Shown: one piece after another, positions 55,885 to 64,000 of the stretch
Numbering within the stretch: position 1 is the first letter of the stretch
Layout of the letters: each line of letters opens with the position of its first letter
Notes under the pieces: generated by a model
Told to the model about the DNA's origin: nothing
Database searches by the model: none
The model's input: only the letters and a program-made list of their open reading frames with translations
DNA from: Tupaia tana
Taxonomy: Eukaryota; Chordata; Mammalia; Scandentia; Tupaiidae
Assembly (NCBI GenBank): GCA_026018925.1
Contig: JAKSZU010000025.1
Span: forward strand, 22,764,891 to 22,828,890
DNA: 64,000 nucleotides
Reading direction: 5' to 3'
Program-made: the position numbers and the translations under genes

Positions 55885-56505
55885 TTGTTATAGCAGCACT
55901 CCACTATCTGAGACGTGGTAATTTACAAAGAATAGAAATTTGTTTCTTACAGTTCTGGAGGCTGGAAGTCCAAGATCAAGGCACAGGCAGGTTCAGTGTC
56001 TGATAAGTGTTGCTCTCTGCTTCTAAGATGGCACTTTGTTACTGAGTCCTCATATAGCAGAGACAGAAGGGCAAAAGAGGATGAATACTATGTCCTCACA
56101 TGGCAGAAGAGGGAAAGAGCAAAATGGCATAACTAGGTCCCAGCAGCCCTTTTATAATATTGACAATCCCATTCCTTTTATATTTTTTCAACACATGGTA
56201 TGTGAGCTATGGGGTGGGGGGCAGGGAAGTGAGAAATCATCTCCCAAGGAGCATGGCCATGATGAAATTCCTTCTCCTCCGTTCTCCTCTTTGGATTTTG
56301 AGCATGCACATACATGGGCCTGGTGTTATTTTCAAGCCATCAAGTCTCGGACCTGAACTGTTGTCAGCCATGTGAGAGTCCAGCATCTTAGCTACCATGC
56401 CAGTACTTTCCCCAATAACACCATCCTTAATCACCTCCTTAATACTATCTTCACTTCTTAATACTATCACATTGGTGATTAAGTTTCAATATATACAATA
56501 AGGGT
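55885..56505 (-). mobile_element. MaLR (MST/MLT1-like) solo LTR fossil, antisense, carrying a SINE
   Basis: TCTTACAGTTCTGGAGGCTG, GAAGTCCAAGATCAAGGC, TGTCCTCACATGGCAGAAGA and ACATTGGTGATTAAGTTTCA run in reversed LTR order. A family-A SINE lies inside at about 56200-56412. Confidence 0.8.
56200..56412 (-). mobile_element. SINE family A, 3'-shortened, inside the LTR fossil
   Basis: GGGAAGTGAGAAATCATC, TTCTCCTCCGTTCTCCTCTT, GGACCTGAACTGTTGTCAGC. Confidence 0.78.
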
Positions 56506-56514
56506 AACACATTG

Positions 56515-56880
56515 AGACTGTGGTGAATTCTGTTTCTATTGCTGTTTAGTAGATAATTTAAAACTAGTGGCTTAAAACAACAACAGCCATTCATTATCTT
56601 GATTCTGTAGGTTTATATCTTGGACTTCCTCAGAGCATGGAGACTATATGCCATGCTAGGTACCAAGAGGAAGTAACTAAAATTGATCTTTCTCCTTAAA
56701 GATTGAGCACAGAGGTCTCAGAATATTTCTTCCACCATGGTCTAACAGTGAAAATATTTACAAGTTCAGATGAGATTCAACGGGAGGAGAAATAAACTCT
56801 ATCTCTGGAGAGGGAAGCAGCTTGTACAAACTGGGAGGGAAGAAACGGATGGTCATTTTTGTAACTAGCTGTTATAACCT
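56515..56880 (+). repeat. Ancient medium-reiteration repeat
   Basis: TTCTATTGCTGTTTAGTAGA, ACTAGTGGCTTAAAACAACA and GGAGAAATAAACTCTATCTC match the family at 9835 and 52905. Confidence 0.6.
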
Positions 56881-57204
56881 CTAGCCAATAAGCATTACAT
56901 TTATATTTCACCTCTGTCATCACTCCCTTGGTTTTGAACTGATATATTTTACTTTCTGTGGCCTGTTTTCACATGCATCTAATATAGAGTGTGCCCTAAC
57001 CTAAACTCATGACCTTCCTTCTTAGACCTGTTTCTTACCCTACATTATTTATTTCAGAAGATAACAACCACTCAGGGCAGAAACTGGGTTTCATCCTGGC
57101 TTCTCAAATCTGTCACCTCTCCTGCTCTGCATATGCACATAGTCTGACCAATAGTAACCCTACTATTTCTGAAATATGTTCCCTTTTTTCCCCATTTCTA
57201 TTGC

Positions 57205-57592
57205 TATAGGCTGAAAGTTTTTGTCTCCCATCTCCGGCACTCTCCACTCAGCCCCTACCAATTTAGATGTTGAAATCCCAAACACCACTGTGAATGTATT
57301 AGGAAATGGGACTTTGGGAGGCAATTAGGTCATAAAGGAAGAGTTCTTAAGAATGGGATAAGTGCCCTGGTACAATAGTCTGGAGACAGACACTTCATCC
57401 CTCCGGCCATGTGAAAACAGCAAAACATTGGTTATCTATGACCCAGGAAGCAGGCCTTCCCCAGATATCAGATGTGCCTTGACCTTGGACTTCACAGCCT
57501 CCAGAACTGTAAGAAATAAATTTCTGTTGCTTATAAGCCACCAGTATAAAGTGTTTCATTGTAGCAGCTTGGATGGAGTAAGACACTATTGC
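57205..57592 (+). mobile_element. MLT1-like solo LTR fossil inside L2
   Basis: TTAGATGTTGAAATCCCAAA, TGGGACTTTGGGAGGCAATT, AGGTCATAAAGGAAGAGTTC, GACCTTGGACTTCACAGCCT and AGAAATAAATTTCTGTTGCT give a near-complete LTR order. Old MaLR member; no internal region. Confidence 0.85.
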
Positions 57593-57984
57593 ACCAATTC
57601 AGGGTCCTGTCATGATCTCACAGCTGGGTCATTATGGTAGTCTCCTAAACGGTCTGCATGTCTCCAGTTTAATCGCTGTGGTGAAATGAAGTGTGGATTG
57701 GGACTAATTTAGCCACAATAGAAGAGGAAAAAAGAAAAAGAAAAAAATCTTAGCCAGGTATGTATTAAAATTCCTAGGCAGATGGTGTCATTTAATTTGT
57801 GGAAGGAAAAAACTATGTAAATAACTATAATTTATGTTTAGACTAATAGATTGACTTGCAGTAAAAAGAAAATTCCAGTTCCAAGACAAATACTTTGACC
57901 TAACCAATTTCTGACATAAAGCCTCTCTATAAAGAACTCCTGGGGAAGACAGATGAACTTGCCTCCCACCTAGCCTAAAAAGTA

Positions 57985-58215
57985 AAAGAAATTGGATCAG
58001 CTATGGTAGTGCAGTTGGTTGGGCACTGCTACATGATACTGAAGTCATATGGGAGCTCTGAGTTTTGATCCTGGATTGACCTGAATGCACTGGGTAAACC
58101 ACATGAACCTGTCATCCTGAGAGGCTGAGAGAAGGATCACCATGTGGCAAGACCCTGGTGAGAATAACTTTTTCTCTAAGGAAAGAAAGAAAATAAACTT
58201 AAAAAAAATTATCCA
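57985..58215 (+). mobile_element. SINE, divergent type D
   Basis: GGATCAGCTATGGTAGTGCA, GGGCACTGCTACATGATACT, GGTCCTGGATTG-like B region and an AAGAAAGAAAATAAA tail. It has the size and tail of the local SINEs but a different head. Confidence 0.5.
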
Positions 58216-58675
58216 ATGACAGTGCTAAAATGACCTTTCTAAAATTATAGTATTTCTTTGCTTAAAATTCTCCAGCGACCACCAGATTCCTTGACTGGGG
58301 CCACAAAACCACATCTGTTTGGACCCTCATGTGTTCGTTCAACAAAAGTGTACTGAATGCCATTCATGTTAGATTATCCTTTCCTCCTCATGCTTTATAC
58401 TACTCTTACCCTAAACTGCCTGCTGTTCCTTCACACACACCTCATCTTATTCCCCTTGCCTAGTTCAGCTTCCATCTGCTTCTAACTCATCACTCTCCAC
58501 TCCCCAAGATTCCGTTTAGAAACCATCTCCTACAGCCCAGTCCCTGGGCTGGACTGAATGTTTCACCAACACCCTGCACATATCCATCATCTTTTGTCCA
58601 CGTATCATTGCATTATTGTTTATGTACATCTCTTTGTAACCTGCTTGAGAGAAGAAATCACATCTTTGGAGATAA

Positions 58676-58930
58676 TGGTCTAGCAGGTGGCATGGAGGTT
58701 AAGGTGGCTGGATCCTACGTGGATGGATGACTGCGTGGCTGGAGTCCTGGGTCCAGTGGTTTGAAAATCATGCAGGGTGCGTGTGTTTGCATGCCCAAAA
58801 TCCCAAGAGGAGAATGGAAGAGAGGGGAATACAGTGTAGCTGTAAAAGTGATTTCTCACTTTTTTTTTCCTGTCTCCCTGGTAAGTGCATGTGCCCTATA
58901 ACAAACTAAAATAAATAATAAAAAATAAAA
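58676..58930 (+). mobile_element. SINE family A-like
   Basis: TAGCAGGTGGCATGGAGGTT head, CCAAGAGGAGAATGGAAGAG centre, GTGCATGTGCCCTATAACAA end and an A-rich tail. Confidence 0.82.
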
Positions 58931-58989
58931 GAGCTATTATAAAATAATACAGGGCTATATAGCCCGTACTCTGGAGATCTGTGGTTTGA

Positions 58990-59262
58990 GTTTACTTTCT
59001 ATCTCTCCTTATTGTCTGGATGATTCCAGAAAGGTTACATATTTTTTTGGTGCCTTATTTCTGCATCCTTAAAGTAGATATACTAATAATAGGTAAACAT
59101 TTACCACGTACCTTTGTTTGGGAGATGAAGTACATTTAAACAGTGCTGGCACCTGGCAAGAGGACAGCGAATGAGCTATTTTATAATTGTTTGGTATGAT
59201 GATGCTTCACCCAGCACAGAACTCAATACTTAATAAATATTTGTTGAATTCTTTCTTTTTTC
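58990..59262 (+). repeat. MIR/L2-type relics
   Basis: GGTGCCTTATTTCTGCATCC, GCTGGCACCTGGCAAGAGGA and TTAATAAATATTTGTTGAAT fit MIR- or L2-type ends. Confidence 0.45.
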
Positions 59263-60000
59263 ATTTTTAATTTAGAGTGCAACTTTCCATTCTTTTACTG
59301 ATTCCACAATTTTCTTTTTAAGTCACAGGTTGTCTTTAACCTTTGAAAAGCGGGATTTCCCCTACCAGTTCCCTCTTTCACACACACCCTCTTTGACCTG
59401 AGGTCAGCTGCAGAAGTAAATGAGATCCAAAGATACTGCTCTTTGCTGTCTCTATGCATTGGGCACTGTCTCCTTGGTGGACAGCAAAGGTTCTTTCCCC
59501 TTGCCAGTCAGATAGAGTTATTTATTATATCTATCAGTTGCTACTACTTCCTCATCAGCCCACATCCTGAGCACAACAGATGGGGGAATTCTTCACATAC
59601 CCCAAGGAGTCTCAAAGGCAAATAGTCAAATTTGAATGCTTAATTGCCAATCATGATTCAGAGAAAATGCAGCACTGAAAAAGCATGAGAGTCCTTCACC
59701 ATAGAAATAGCTTTCTTATGAGGAAGGGTGTGTCCCCTAAGAGCTAGAGCCAACCAAGAGCCAGAAATAGTGAGTTTGCATCTTAGCTATGCTTCTGGTT
59801 TCCTGTATAAAAATAAGATGAAGCTAACTACATTTGTATCTTAATCCCTGCCCACATCACTGCTCCCATTTCAGGGGCCGTGTCACTATTCCTTTATTTT
59901 GAGAACCTGTTTGTAACATCTGTAAGAGCCCAAAAGGAGAGAGCTGGGAGCTCCTGCTGGGAGCTCAGCATATGAAAGGAGGCTGGTAGTCTAAAAAATA
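59263..60000. other. Unique sequence, nothing recognised
   Basis: No supported gene or repeat. Confidence 0.3.
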
Positions 60001-60100
60001 AAAATGCCCTGTACTACTTCTTTGCACAGTGGTGAAGGTACTGGACTCGCACATAGCAGACCACAGTTAGAGTCCTGGGCTCGGAGGCTTGACAATCACG

Positions 60101-60117
60101 CTGGACACATGATTTTT
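60101..60117. repeat. Target-site duplication, left
   Basis: CTGGACACATGATTTTT, repeated exactly at 62090-62106. The unoccupied site would read TTTTT/AA, the classic L1 endonuclease target. Confidence 0.92.
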
Positions 60118-60138
60118 TTTTTTTTTTTTTTTTTTATT

Positions 60139-60705
60139 TTCTGTATTTTTATTTATTTTATTTTATTTATTTATTTATTTTTTATTTTATTTTTCTCAGA
60201 TTAATTAAATTCATTTTACATAAAGTTCCCATTATGATGTATACAATATACATATATGTATATAGTTTTCAACAGAGAACTCTACTTTTTTTGGTGTTGA
60301 CTGATTCCTCCTTTTGCCCCCCACGCCCTCTTTCTACCACCCTCTCCTGACCACCCACTCCCCTCCCTTACAGGCTCCGGCATCCACATTTATCCTTTCC
60401 GCTATCATATCATCGGATCTTTCTCCTTCTGCCAGAGTGCCGATAATGTTATCATTTTTTTTTTCATTGGACATCTTTACAGTGTACAGCATGGTCCCTT
60501 CCAGCATGAGTATAGTTAACATTAGCCAAGACAATGATACCCCCACATACATCATCTTCAACAGACCACCCTTCACCCCTGTGTCCATCAAACGTGATGA
60601 TCGTTCCCTGAACCGCCCTCCATCATTCATTCCCATTACCTCTCCCGTGCTGTCTCCAGCATCCGCAGTTGCCATCCCTGCGACCATACCCTCCAGATCT
60701 TTCAT
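60139..60705 (-). mobile_element. L1 3' UTR portion of the composite
   Basis: TCTCCAGCATCCGCAGTTGC and ATACCCTCCAGATCTTTCA (60653-60704) align with the antisense L1 at 11325-11375. ACATCTTTACAGTGTACAGC (60471) aligns with the L1 end at 54819. The minus strand has a GGGAGGGGAGTGGG purine run, typical of L1 3' UTRs. Confidence 0.8.
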
Positions 60706-60738
60706 CCTTTTTTTTTTTTTTTTTTTTCCTTTTTCAAT
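60706..60738 (-). repeat. A-rich junction inside the composite
   Basis: A run of about 20 As plus flanking A-rich bases (minus strand) separates the unknown segment from the L1 3' UTR. It may be the remains of a tail from an earlier fusion. Confidence 0.75.
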
Positions 60739-61178
60739 TATGAGCTCATAAAGTTTTCCACAATAGGAAACATAGGTTCTATTCAGGGTTGGGTCAAGGG
60801 TGGGTCTCGTGCAGCTCCGCAGTTGTAGGTGAGTCTCTATGGAGTACAGTTTCAGGAACGCAGTTCTGGTAGGCAGAGACGGTTATCAGCTGATGCAGCA
60901 CAGCATCCATCCTGTGATTACCGAGGATGGTGTTGTGGGGATCTGCAGCGTGAGTCATCCTCGAGTATCTGGCTTCCTTAAGAATGGTAGAATAGTTCTT
61001 ATTTTTCCCTGAGGTAATGCAGGGCTGGTACCATCGCCTTCTCACTGCCCATAGGCAGCGAAAATCCTCCTATACCATACATTTCTCAATTGGTTTAAGA
61101 CATCCAAGGTTTCCTTCTTCTGCTTATATTTGCAAGATCTTAATCCTTGTTTTCGGCTTCAGTTTGCTGCTCGTAACC
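60739..61178 (-). other. Unrecognised ~440-bp segment of the composite
   Basis: Normal base composition and no match that I recognise to L1, LTR or host sequence. Minus-strand frame 60794-61045 (83 codons) has no known domain. It sits where SINE-R sits in SVA. It could be captured host, LTR or L1 5'-UTR sequence. Confidence 0.6.
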
Positions 61179-61739
61179 GCCGGTCACGCGCAGGCCCAGC
61201 GGTCACGGGCAGGCTCGTTGGCCACGCCTGGGCGCAGGCCCGGCAGCCATGCGCGGGCCCGGCGGCCACGCGTGGGCGCATGCCCGGCGATCACGCACAG
61301 GCCCGGCGATCACACACAGGCCCGGCGGCCACGCACGGGCACAGGCCCGGCGGCCACACACAGGACCGGCGGCCATGCTCAGACCTGGTGGCCACTCGCC
61401 AACCTGGGGGTCATGCACAGGCCCGGTGGCCACTCGCAGGCCCGGGAGCCACACGCAGGCCCGGCGTGCGCCGGCCCAGTGACCACGCTCCGGCCCGGGA
61501 GCCATGTGTAGGCGCAGGCCCGGCGGCCATGCACAGGAGCGGGCCCGGCAGCCACACTCAGACCCGGCAGCCACTCGCCAGTCTGGGGGCCATGCGTGTG
61601 CCCAGCGGCCACTCGCAGACCCAGCGGCCATGCGCTGACCCGGCGGTCACGTGTAGGCCTGACGGCCACACGTCAGCCCCAAGCGCGCGCAACCACGCTC
61701 AGGCCCGGCGGCCACGCGCGGGCCCAGCGGGCACACACC
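61179..61739 (-). repeat. GC-rich VNTR, ~19-20-bp unit
   Basis: About 27 imperfect units around GGCCACGCGCAGGCCCGGC (plus strand), some lengthened to about 26 bp. All three plus frames and several minus frames are open because stops are excluded by composition, giving frames of up to 323 codons that are not genes. Confidence 0.93.
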
Positions 61740-61925
61740 AGCCCCCGAGCACGCGAATGCGCGCGGGACCCAGCGCCACCTCCGGTTCGCCTGCCTGGTC
61801 AGAGTGCTGCCAGGCAGCGTCGGCGCCGAGCGCAGGACACACCCAGCGCCGGAGGGGCAGCAGGGGCTGGGCGGCCTCGACTGCGGAACGCGAAGCAGAG
61901 GCACCGCGTGCCCAGAGTCGGGCAG
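61740..61925 (-). other. GC-rich single-copy portion of the composite
   Basis: CpG-dense, non-repetitive. It includes a short imperfect palindrome around CCTGCCTGGTCAGAG and GCTGCCAGGCAG. It may act as promoter DNA, by position only. Confidence 0.6.
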
Positions 61926-62089
61926 CCCCGGTCCCGCGCAGGCCCAGAGGCGGGCGGCCCAGCGCGCCGGCCCCGGTCCCGCGTGCGCCCAGAGGCGGGC
62001 GGCCCCGGTCCCGCGCAGGCCCAGAGGCGAGAGGCCCAGCACGCCGGCCCCGGTCCCACACAGGCCCAGAGGCGGGCGGCCCCGGTCCC
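61926..62089 (-). repeat. Duplicated 77-bp GC module at the composite's 5' end
   Basis: Units of 45, 32, 45 and 32 bp begin at 61926, 61971, 62003 and 62048, each starting CCCCGGTCCC on the plus strand. They form two 77-bp repeats plus a 10-bp start of a third at the insertion edge. Confidence 0.9.
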
Positions 62090-62106
62090 CTGGACACATG
62101 ATTTTT
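62090..62106. repeat. Target-site duplication, right
   Basis: CTGGACACATGATTTTT, identical to 60101-60117. Confidence 0.92.
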
Positions 62107-62240
62107 AATCACTGACTGGAGGAGAAGGGATTGCAGTGTGGCTGTCCCTTCCAGGGGTATGGTTTCACATTTTCCCTCTTTGTCTCTCTCTCTCTTTGGT
62201 GTATGCACATACCCTATTGCAAAAACCTAAAAAAATAAAA

Positions 62241-62570
62241 AAGGAAAGAAAATAGGTTTCTTTGTATAATGCCAAAAAAATATGATTTGGTAATGTAAGA
62301 AAACCAATGTGATAAAATAAAATCACCCTCACACAATGACCTATATCAAAACAAAAGCAAACACAGATAGTAATACCCCTTTCCTCATCACTTAGAACAG
62401 TAGGTTTCATGCAAATTCAGCCAGGGACAGCTGGGAGTTCCTCCTTCTCCAGATATTGAGACGGTCCAATAGAATTCCAGAAATTTCAAAATGCCATCCT
62501 TCGTCTCCCACCCTAGGGAAGAGCAGCACAATTTCCCATTCCCCAGCTGGAAATCCTGCATTGGGGAGCA
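62241..62570. other. Unique sequence
   Basis: Nothing is recognised. Confidence 0.3.
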
Positions 62571-62574
62571 GGCA

Positions 62575-62815
62575 GGCCCAGCAGCTGTGGTGGCCCAGTG
62601 GTCACACAGTGCCCCATAAGGCTGGAAGCCATATGGCTGACCATGCGTTAGGTTCCTGTGTCGGCCTAAAAATATGCCAGGTGTGTGTGTGTCTGGAATT
62701 CTGGGGAGATGGAGGGCGGGGGAAAGGGGGCTACAGGAAGGAGACCTTGTTGAGGGTGGTTTATTCTCTCATAAGAAAATACAGAATAAAGAAAGTAAGT
62801 AAACAAAACCTTATA
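62575..62815 (+). mobile_element. SINE, divergent A/D type
   Basis: GCCCAGCAGCTGTGGTGGCC head, GACCATGCGTTAGGTTCC B region, GGGGAGATGGAGGGCGG centre and an AAGTAAGTAAACAAAAC tail. Confidence 0.6.
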
Positions 62816-62839
62816 CTGAGCTCCCATCTGCCCTGAAAC

Positions 62840-63157
62840 CTTTAGCTTGTTCTTTGGGTAGGCATATCCAGTAGGTATCAACTTGAGTAGCTGCTGCTCA
62901 TAAGACTGCCATTGCTGAACATCCCCTGCCTCTGCTCTTAGCAGAGTAAGCCAGAGAGATGTCTGACCCAGGCTGGTCAGTCCAAACTGACCCCTAAGTA
63001 TTTGCAGTTGTTCTGTTAATGGATACTGAATCATCCATTCCTTGCTTTTCCCAAGAATCAGCGTGTTCACTCTCCATTCGCTGGAGTAGTCCTTCTGGTA
63101 TACCTCCATGCAATCAATGACTTTTTTCTTACACGAACCAGAGATGATTTTTGTTCG
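62840..63157 (-). CDS. Candidate host exon or gene relic, protein not recognised
   Basis: A 318-bp (106-codon) minus-strand block stays open and reads like globular protein. It contains VIDCMEVYQKDYSSEWRV near its start and QQWQSYEQQLLKLIPTGYAY near its end, with balanced Leu, Trp, Tyr and charged residues. The upstream edge looks like a splice acceptor (ACTAAG then TTTTTGTCAG ending at 63158). The downstream edge, AAG followed by GTTTCA at 62839, is a weak donor. Both edges would be in the same phase. The frame stays open toward the flanking SINE. A MIR relic lies immediately upstream, as expected of intron DNA. I know no family for it. A diverged retrocopy or a chance open block are alternatives; initiation within the block is not implied. 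Confidence 0.4.
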
Positions 63158-63177
63158 CTGACAAAAATTCTTAGTTC

Positions 63178-63302
63178 TTTCATCATTTTAATCCTTAGTT
63201 TCCAATGAGGAAACTAAGGCCCTAGTAATTAAATTGCAGCTTTGTCAAAGCTCACATCACCAAGTGGTTGAATTGGAGTCCCAAAGTCATTCTTACGGTC
63301 TA
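63178..63302 (-). repeat. MIR relic, antisense
   Basis: CCAATGAGGAAACTAAGGCC, CAAAGCTCACATCACCAAGT and TTGAATTGGAGTCCCAAAG are the reversed MIR core. Confidence 0.75.
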
Positions 63303-63307
63303 TTTTC

Positions 63308-63475
63308 TCTTTTTTTAAAAAAATAATTTATGTATTTTTATCTATTATTATTTTATTTGACCAGAGAAAGACAGAGAGAGAGAGAAAGTGAGAAAGCAAG
63401 CCACCAGGTCCAGGACTCTAACTGTAGTCTGCCAGGTGGAAGTCCAACACCTTAACCACCATGCCACCTGCCGGT
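63308..63475 (-). mobile_element. SINE family B, antisense
   Basis: TTATTTGACCAGAGAAAGAC, GGTCCAGGACTCTAACTG and CCATGCCACCTGCCGG. Confidence 0.88.
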
Positions 63476-63722
63476 TTTTTCTTTTGCTTCTTAAAGTTCT
63501 TTCTTTCATGAGCAAGAGAGACATTCAGAGAGACAAGAGAAAGAGAGATAAGCATCCCATCAGGATCTTCACATCACAGTCCACTCCTAGCTTTATCCAG
63601 ACCCGGGTCATGGGCTCACGCATGCCCAGCCTACTGGGAGCTCCCTAGATGTGAACCTGGAGCCTTCCCACGTGGGTCAGCCTCTCAGGGCATGGTTTCT
63701 GCAGCACCACCCTCCAGCCCCT
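63476..63722 (-). mobile_element. SINE family C, antisense
   Basis: TTCTTTCATGAGCAAGAGAG, CATGGGCTCACGCATGCCCA, GGAGCCTTCCCACGTGGGTC and CCACCCTCCAGCCCC. It abuts the family-B copy directly. Confidence 0.88.
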
Positions 63723-64000
63723 GAAGTCATTCTTACCACAACATGTCACGATGTCTCCCATCAGCCCAGATGGTGCCAGGACAGGGACAGATGTGGGTTT
63801 CATTTAATGTATTTATCAAGAGGGAGAATTCACAAAGCCTTAGGAATCACTTAGCAGCTGTGGTCAAGTGACAGCTGACAGGCGCTATCACGCCGTGAGG
63901 ATATGATAGTCCCAAGAGAGACAGCTACGTGCTGACTCCTGTCCCAGTAACATCCAGGGCAACCACACCTATCAAGGATGGACGTGGCTAGGGTACTGTC
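63723..64000. other. Unique sequence to the window end
   Basis: Nothing is recognised. Confidence 0.3.

Larger units (their letters stand above)
57000..58670 (+). mobile_element. L2 LINE 3' region, split by later insertions
   Basis: Pieces at 57000-57200, 57595-57700 and 58225-58670 (CTTAAAATTCTCCAGCGACC, TTCCATCTGCTTCTAACTC, TTAGAAACCATCTCCTACAG, TTTGTAACCTGCTTGAGAGA) follow the L2 order. An MLT1-like LTR, unassigned DNA and a SINE lie between them. Confidence 0.75.
60118..62089 (-). mobile_element. Composite GC-module / VNTR / unknown / L1 3'-UTR retrotransposon
   Basis: Sense is the minus strand. From 5' (62089) to 3' (60118) it holds: a 77-bp GC-rich module present twice plus a partial copy; about 186 bp of GC-rich single-copy DNA; a VNTR; about 440 bp of unrecognised DNA; an A-rich junction; an L1 3' UTR with a G-rich purine stretch; and a patterned A-rich tail. 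Exact 17-bp duplications and a TTTTT/AA target show L1-machinery insertion. No reading frame of known type is carried, so it would be non-autonomous. The layout parallels SVA and LAVA elements of apes. An internally deleted or spliced L1 with a repetitive 5' UTR is the main rival. The structure is seen directly; its status as a family is inference from one copy. Confidence 0.85.
60008..62240 (+). mobile_element. SINE family A-like, host of the composite insertion
   Basis: Its left half is 60008-60117 (GTGAAGGTACTGGACTCGCA, CAGTTAGAGTCCTGGGCTCG) and its right half 62090-62240 (GACTGGAGGAGAAGGGATTG, CT tract, CATACCCTATTGCAAAAACC). Removing 60118-62089 and one target duplication restores a normal-length SINE. 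Confidence 0.88.

Noticed and set aside
60334-60705. 123-codon minus-strand frame in the composite considered as a carried protein
   Set aside because: It lies within the L1 3' UTR portion by alignment to two other L1 fragments here and has no known domain.
61130-62108. Open frames of 323, 170, 169 and 150 codons over the GC-rich tandem repeats
   Set aside because: The repeats lack stop codons by composition, several frames on both strands are open together, and the predicted proteins are Gly/Ala/Arg/Pro repeats.

Overview
The window is placental-mammal nuclear DNA: intergenic or deep-intronic sequence made mostly of transposable elements. I find no intact host protein-coding or RNA gene. 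The eutherian origin rests on recognisable old repeats: MIR and L2 relics, an MER5A copy, Tigger-type DNA transposons and MaLR/ERVL-type LTR fossils. The young layer is about 50 copies of tRNA-derived SINEs. They start with a head like GGGACCAGCAG..GTAATGG..TGGACTCCCA and end in CT-rich tracts followed by a short tail. Alu, B1/B2, CAN, Bov, ERE, VES and AfroSINE types are all absent. Together with the tRNA-headed families, that exclusion suggests a colugo (Dermoptera, CYN-type SINEs). This lineage call is inference, not proof.

Layout. 1-6.3 kb: unique DNA with MIR, L2, MER5A and SINEs. 6.3-8.6 kb: antisense L1 pieces split by a SINE and a 195-bp purine/pyrimidine tract. 8.6-12.8 kb: SINEs, an antisense L1 3' end, and an MLT2-like LTR fossil carrying two SINEs. 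12.8-19.5 kb: unique DNA, a Tigger split by later SINEs, and a GC-richer stretch (17.3-18.7 kb). 19.5-20.2 kb: a 77-bp mariner-type MITE next to an RPL21 retrocopy whose body is inverted relative to its own poly(A). 20.2-41.6 kb: SINE-rich DNA including two SINE-in-SINE nests and a poly(A)-only insertion with target duplications. 41.6-52.9 kb: two nearly identical young SINEs, LTR fossils and unique DNA. 52.9-58.7 kb: Tigger/MER6-like element, L1 3' UTR, LTR fossils, a second copy of the 77-bp MITE, and an L2 split by later insertions. 58.7-64 kb: the most unusual segment.

The main discovery candidate is a ~1.97-kb composite retrotransposon at 60118-62089. It lies on the minus strand inside an older SINE, between 17-bp target duplications. 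Read 5' to 3' it holds a duplicated 77-bp GC-rich module, a GC-rich single-copy piece, a ~560-bp VNTR with a ~19-20-bp period, a ~440-bp segment of unknown origin, an A-rich junction, an L1 3' UTR and poly(A). This resembles SVA of hominoids or LAVA of gibbons in layout but shares no part I recognise with them except L1-style mobilisation. The rival reading is an internally deleted or spliced young L1 that keeps a repetitive GC-rich 5' UTR.

The best candidate for host coding sequence is a 318-bp minus-strand open block (62840-63157) with protein-like composition and an acceptor-like upstream edge. I do not recognise the protein.
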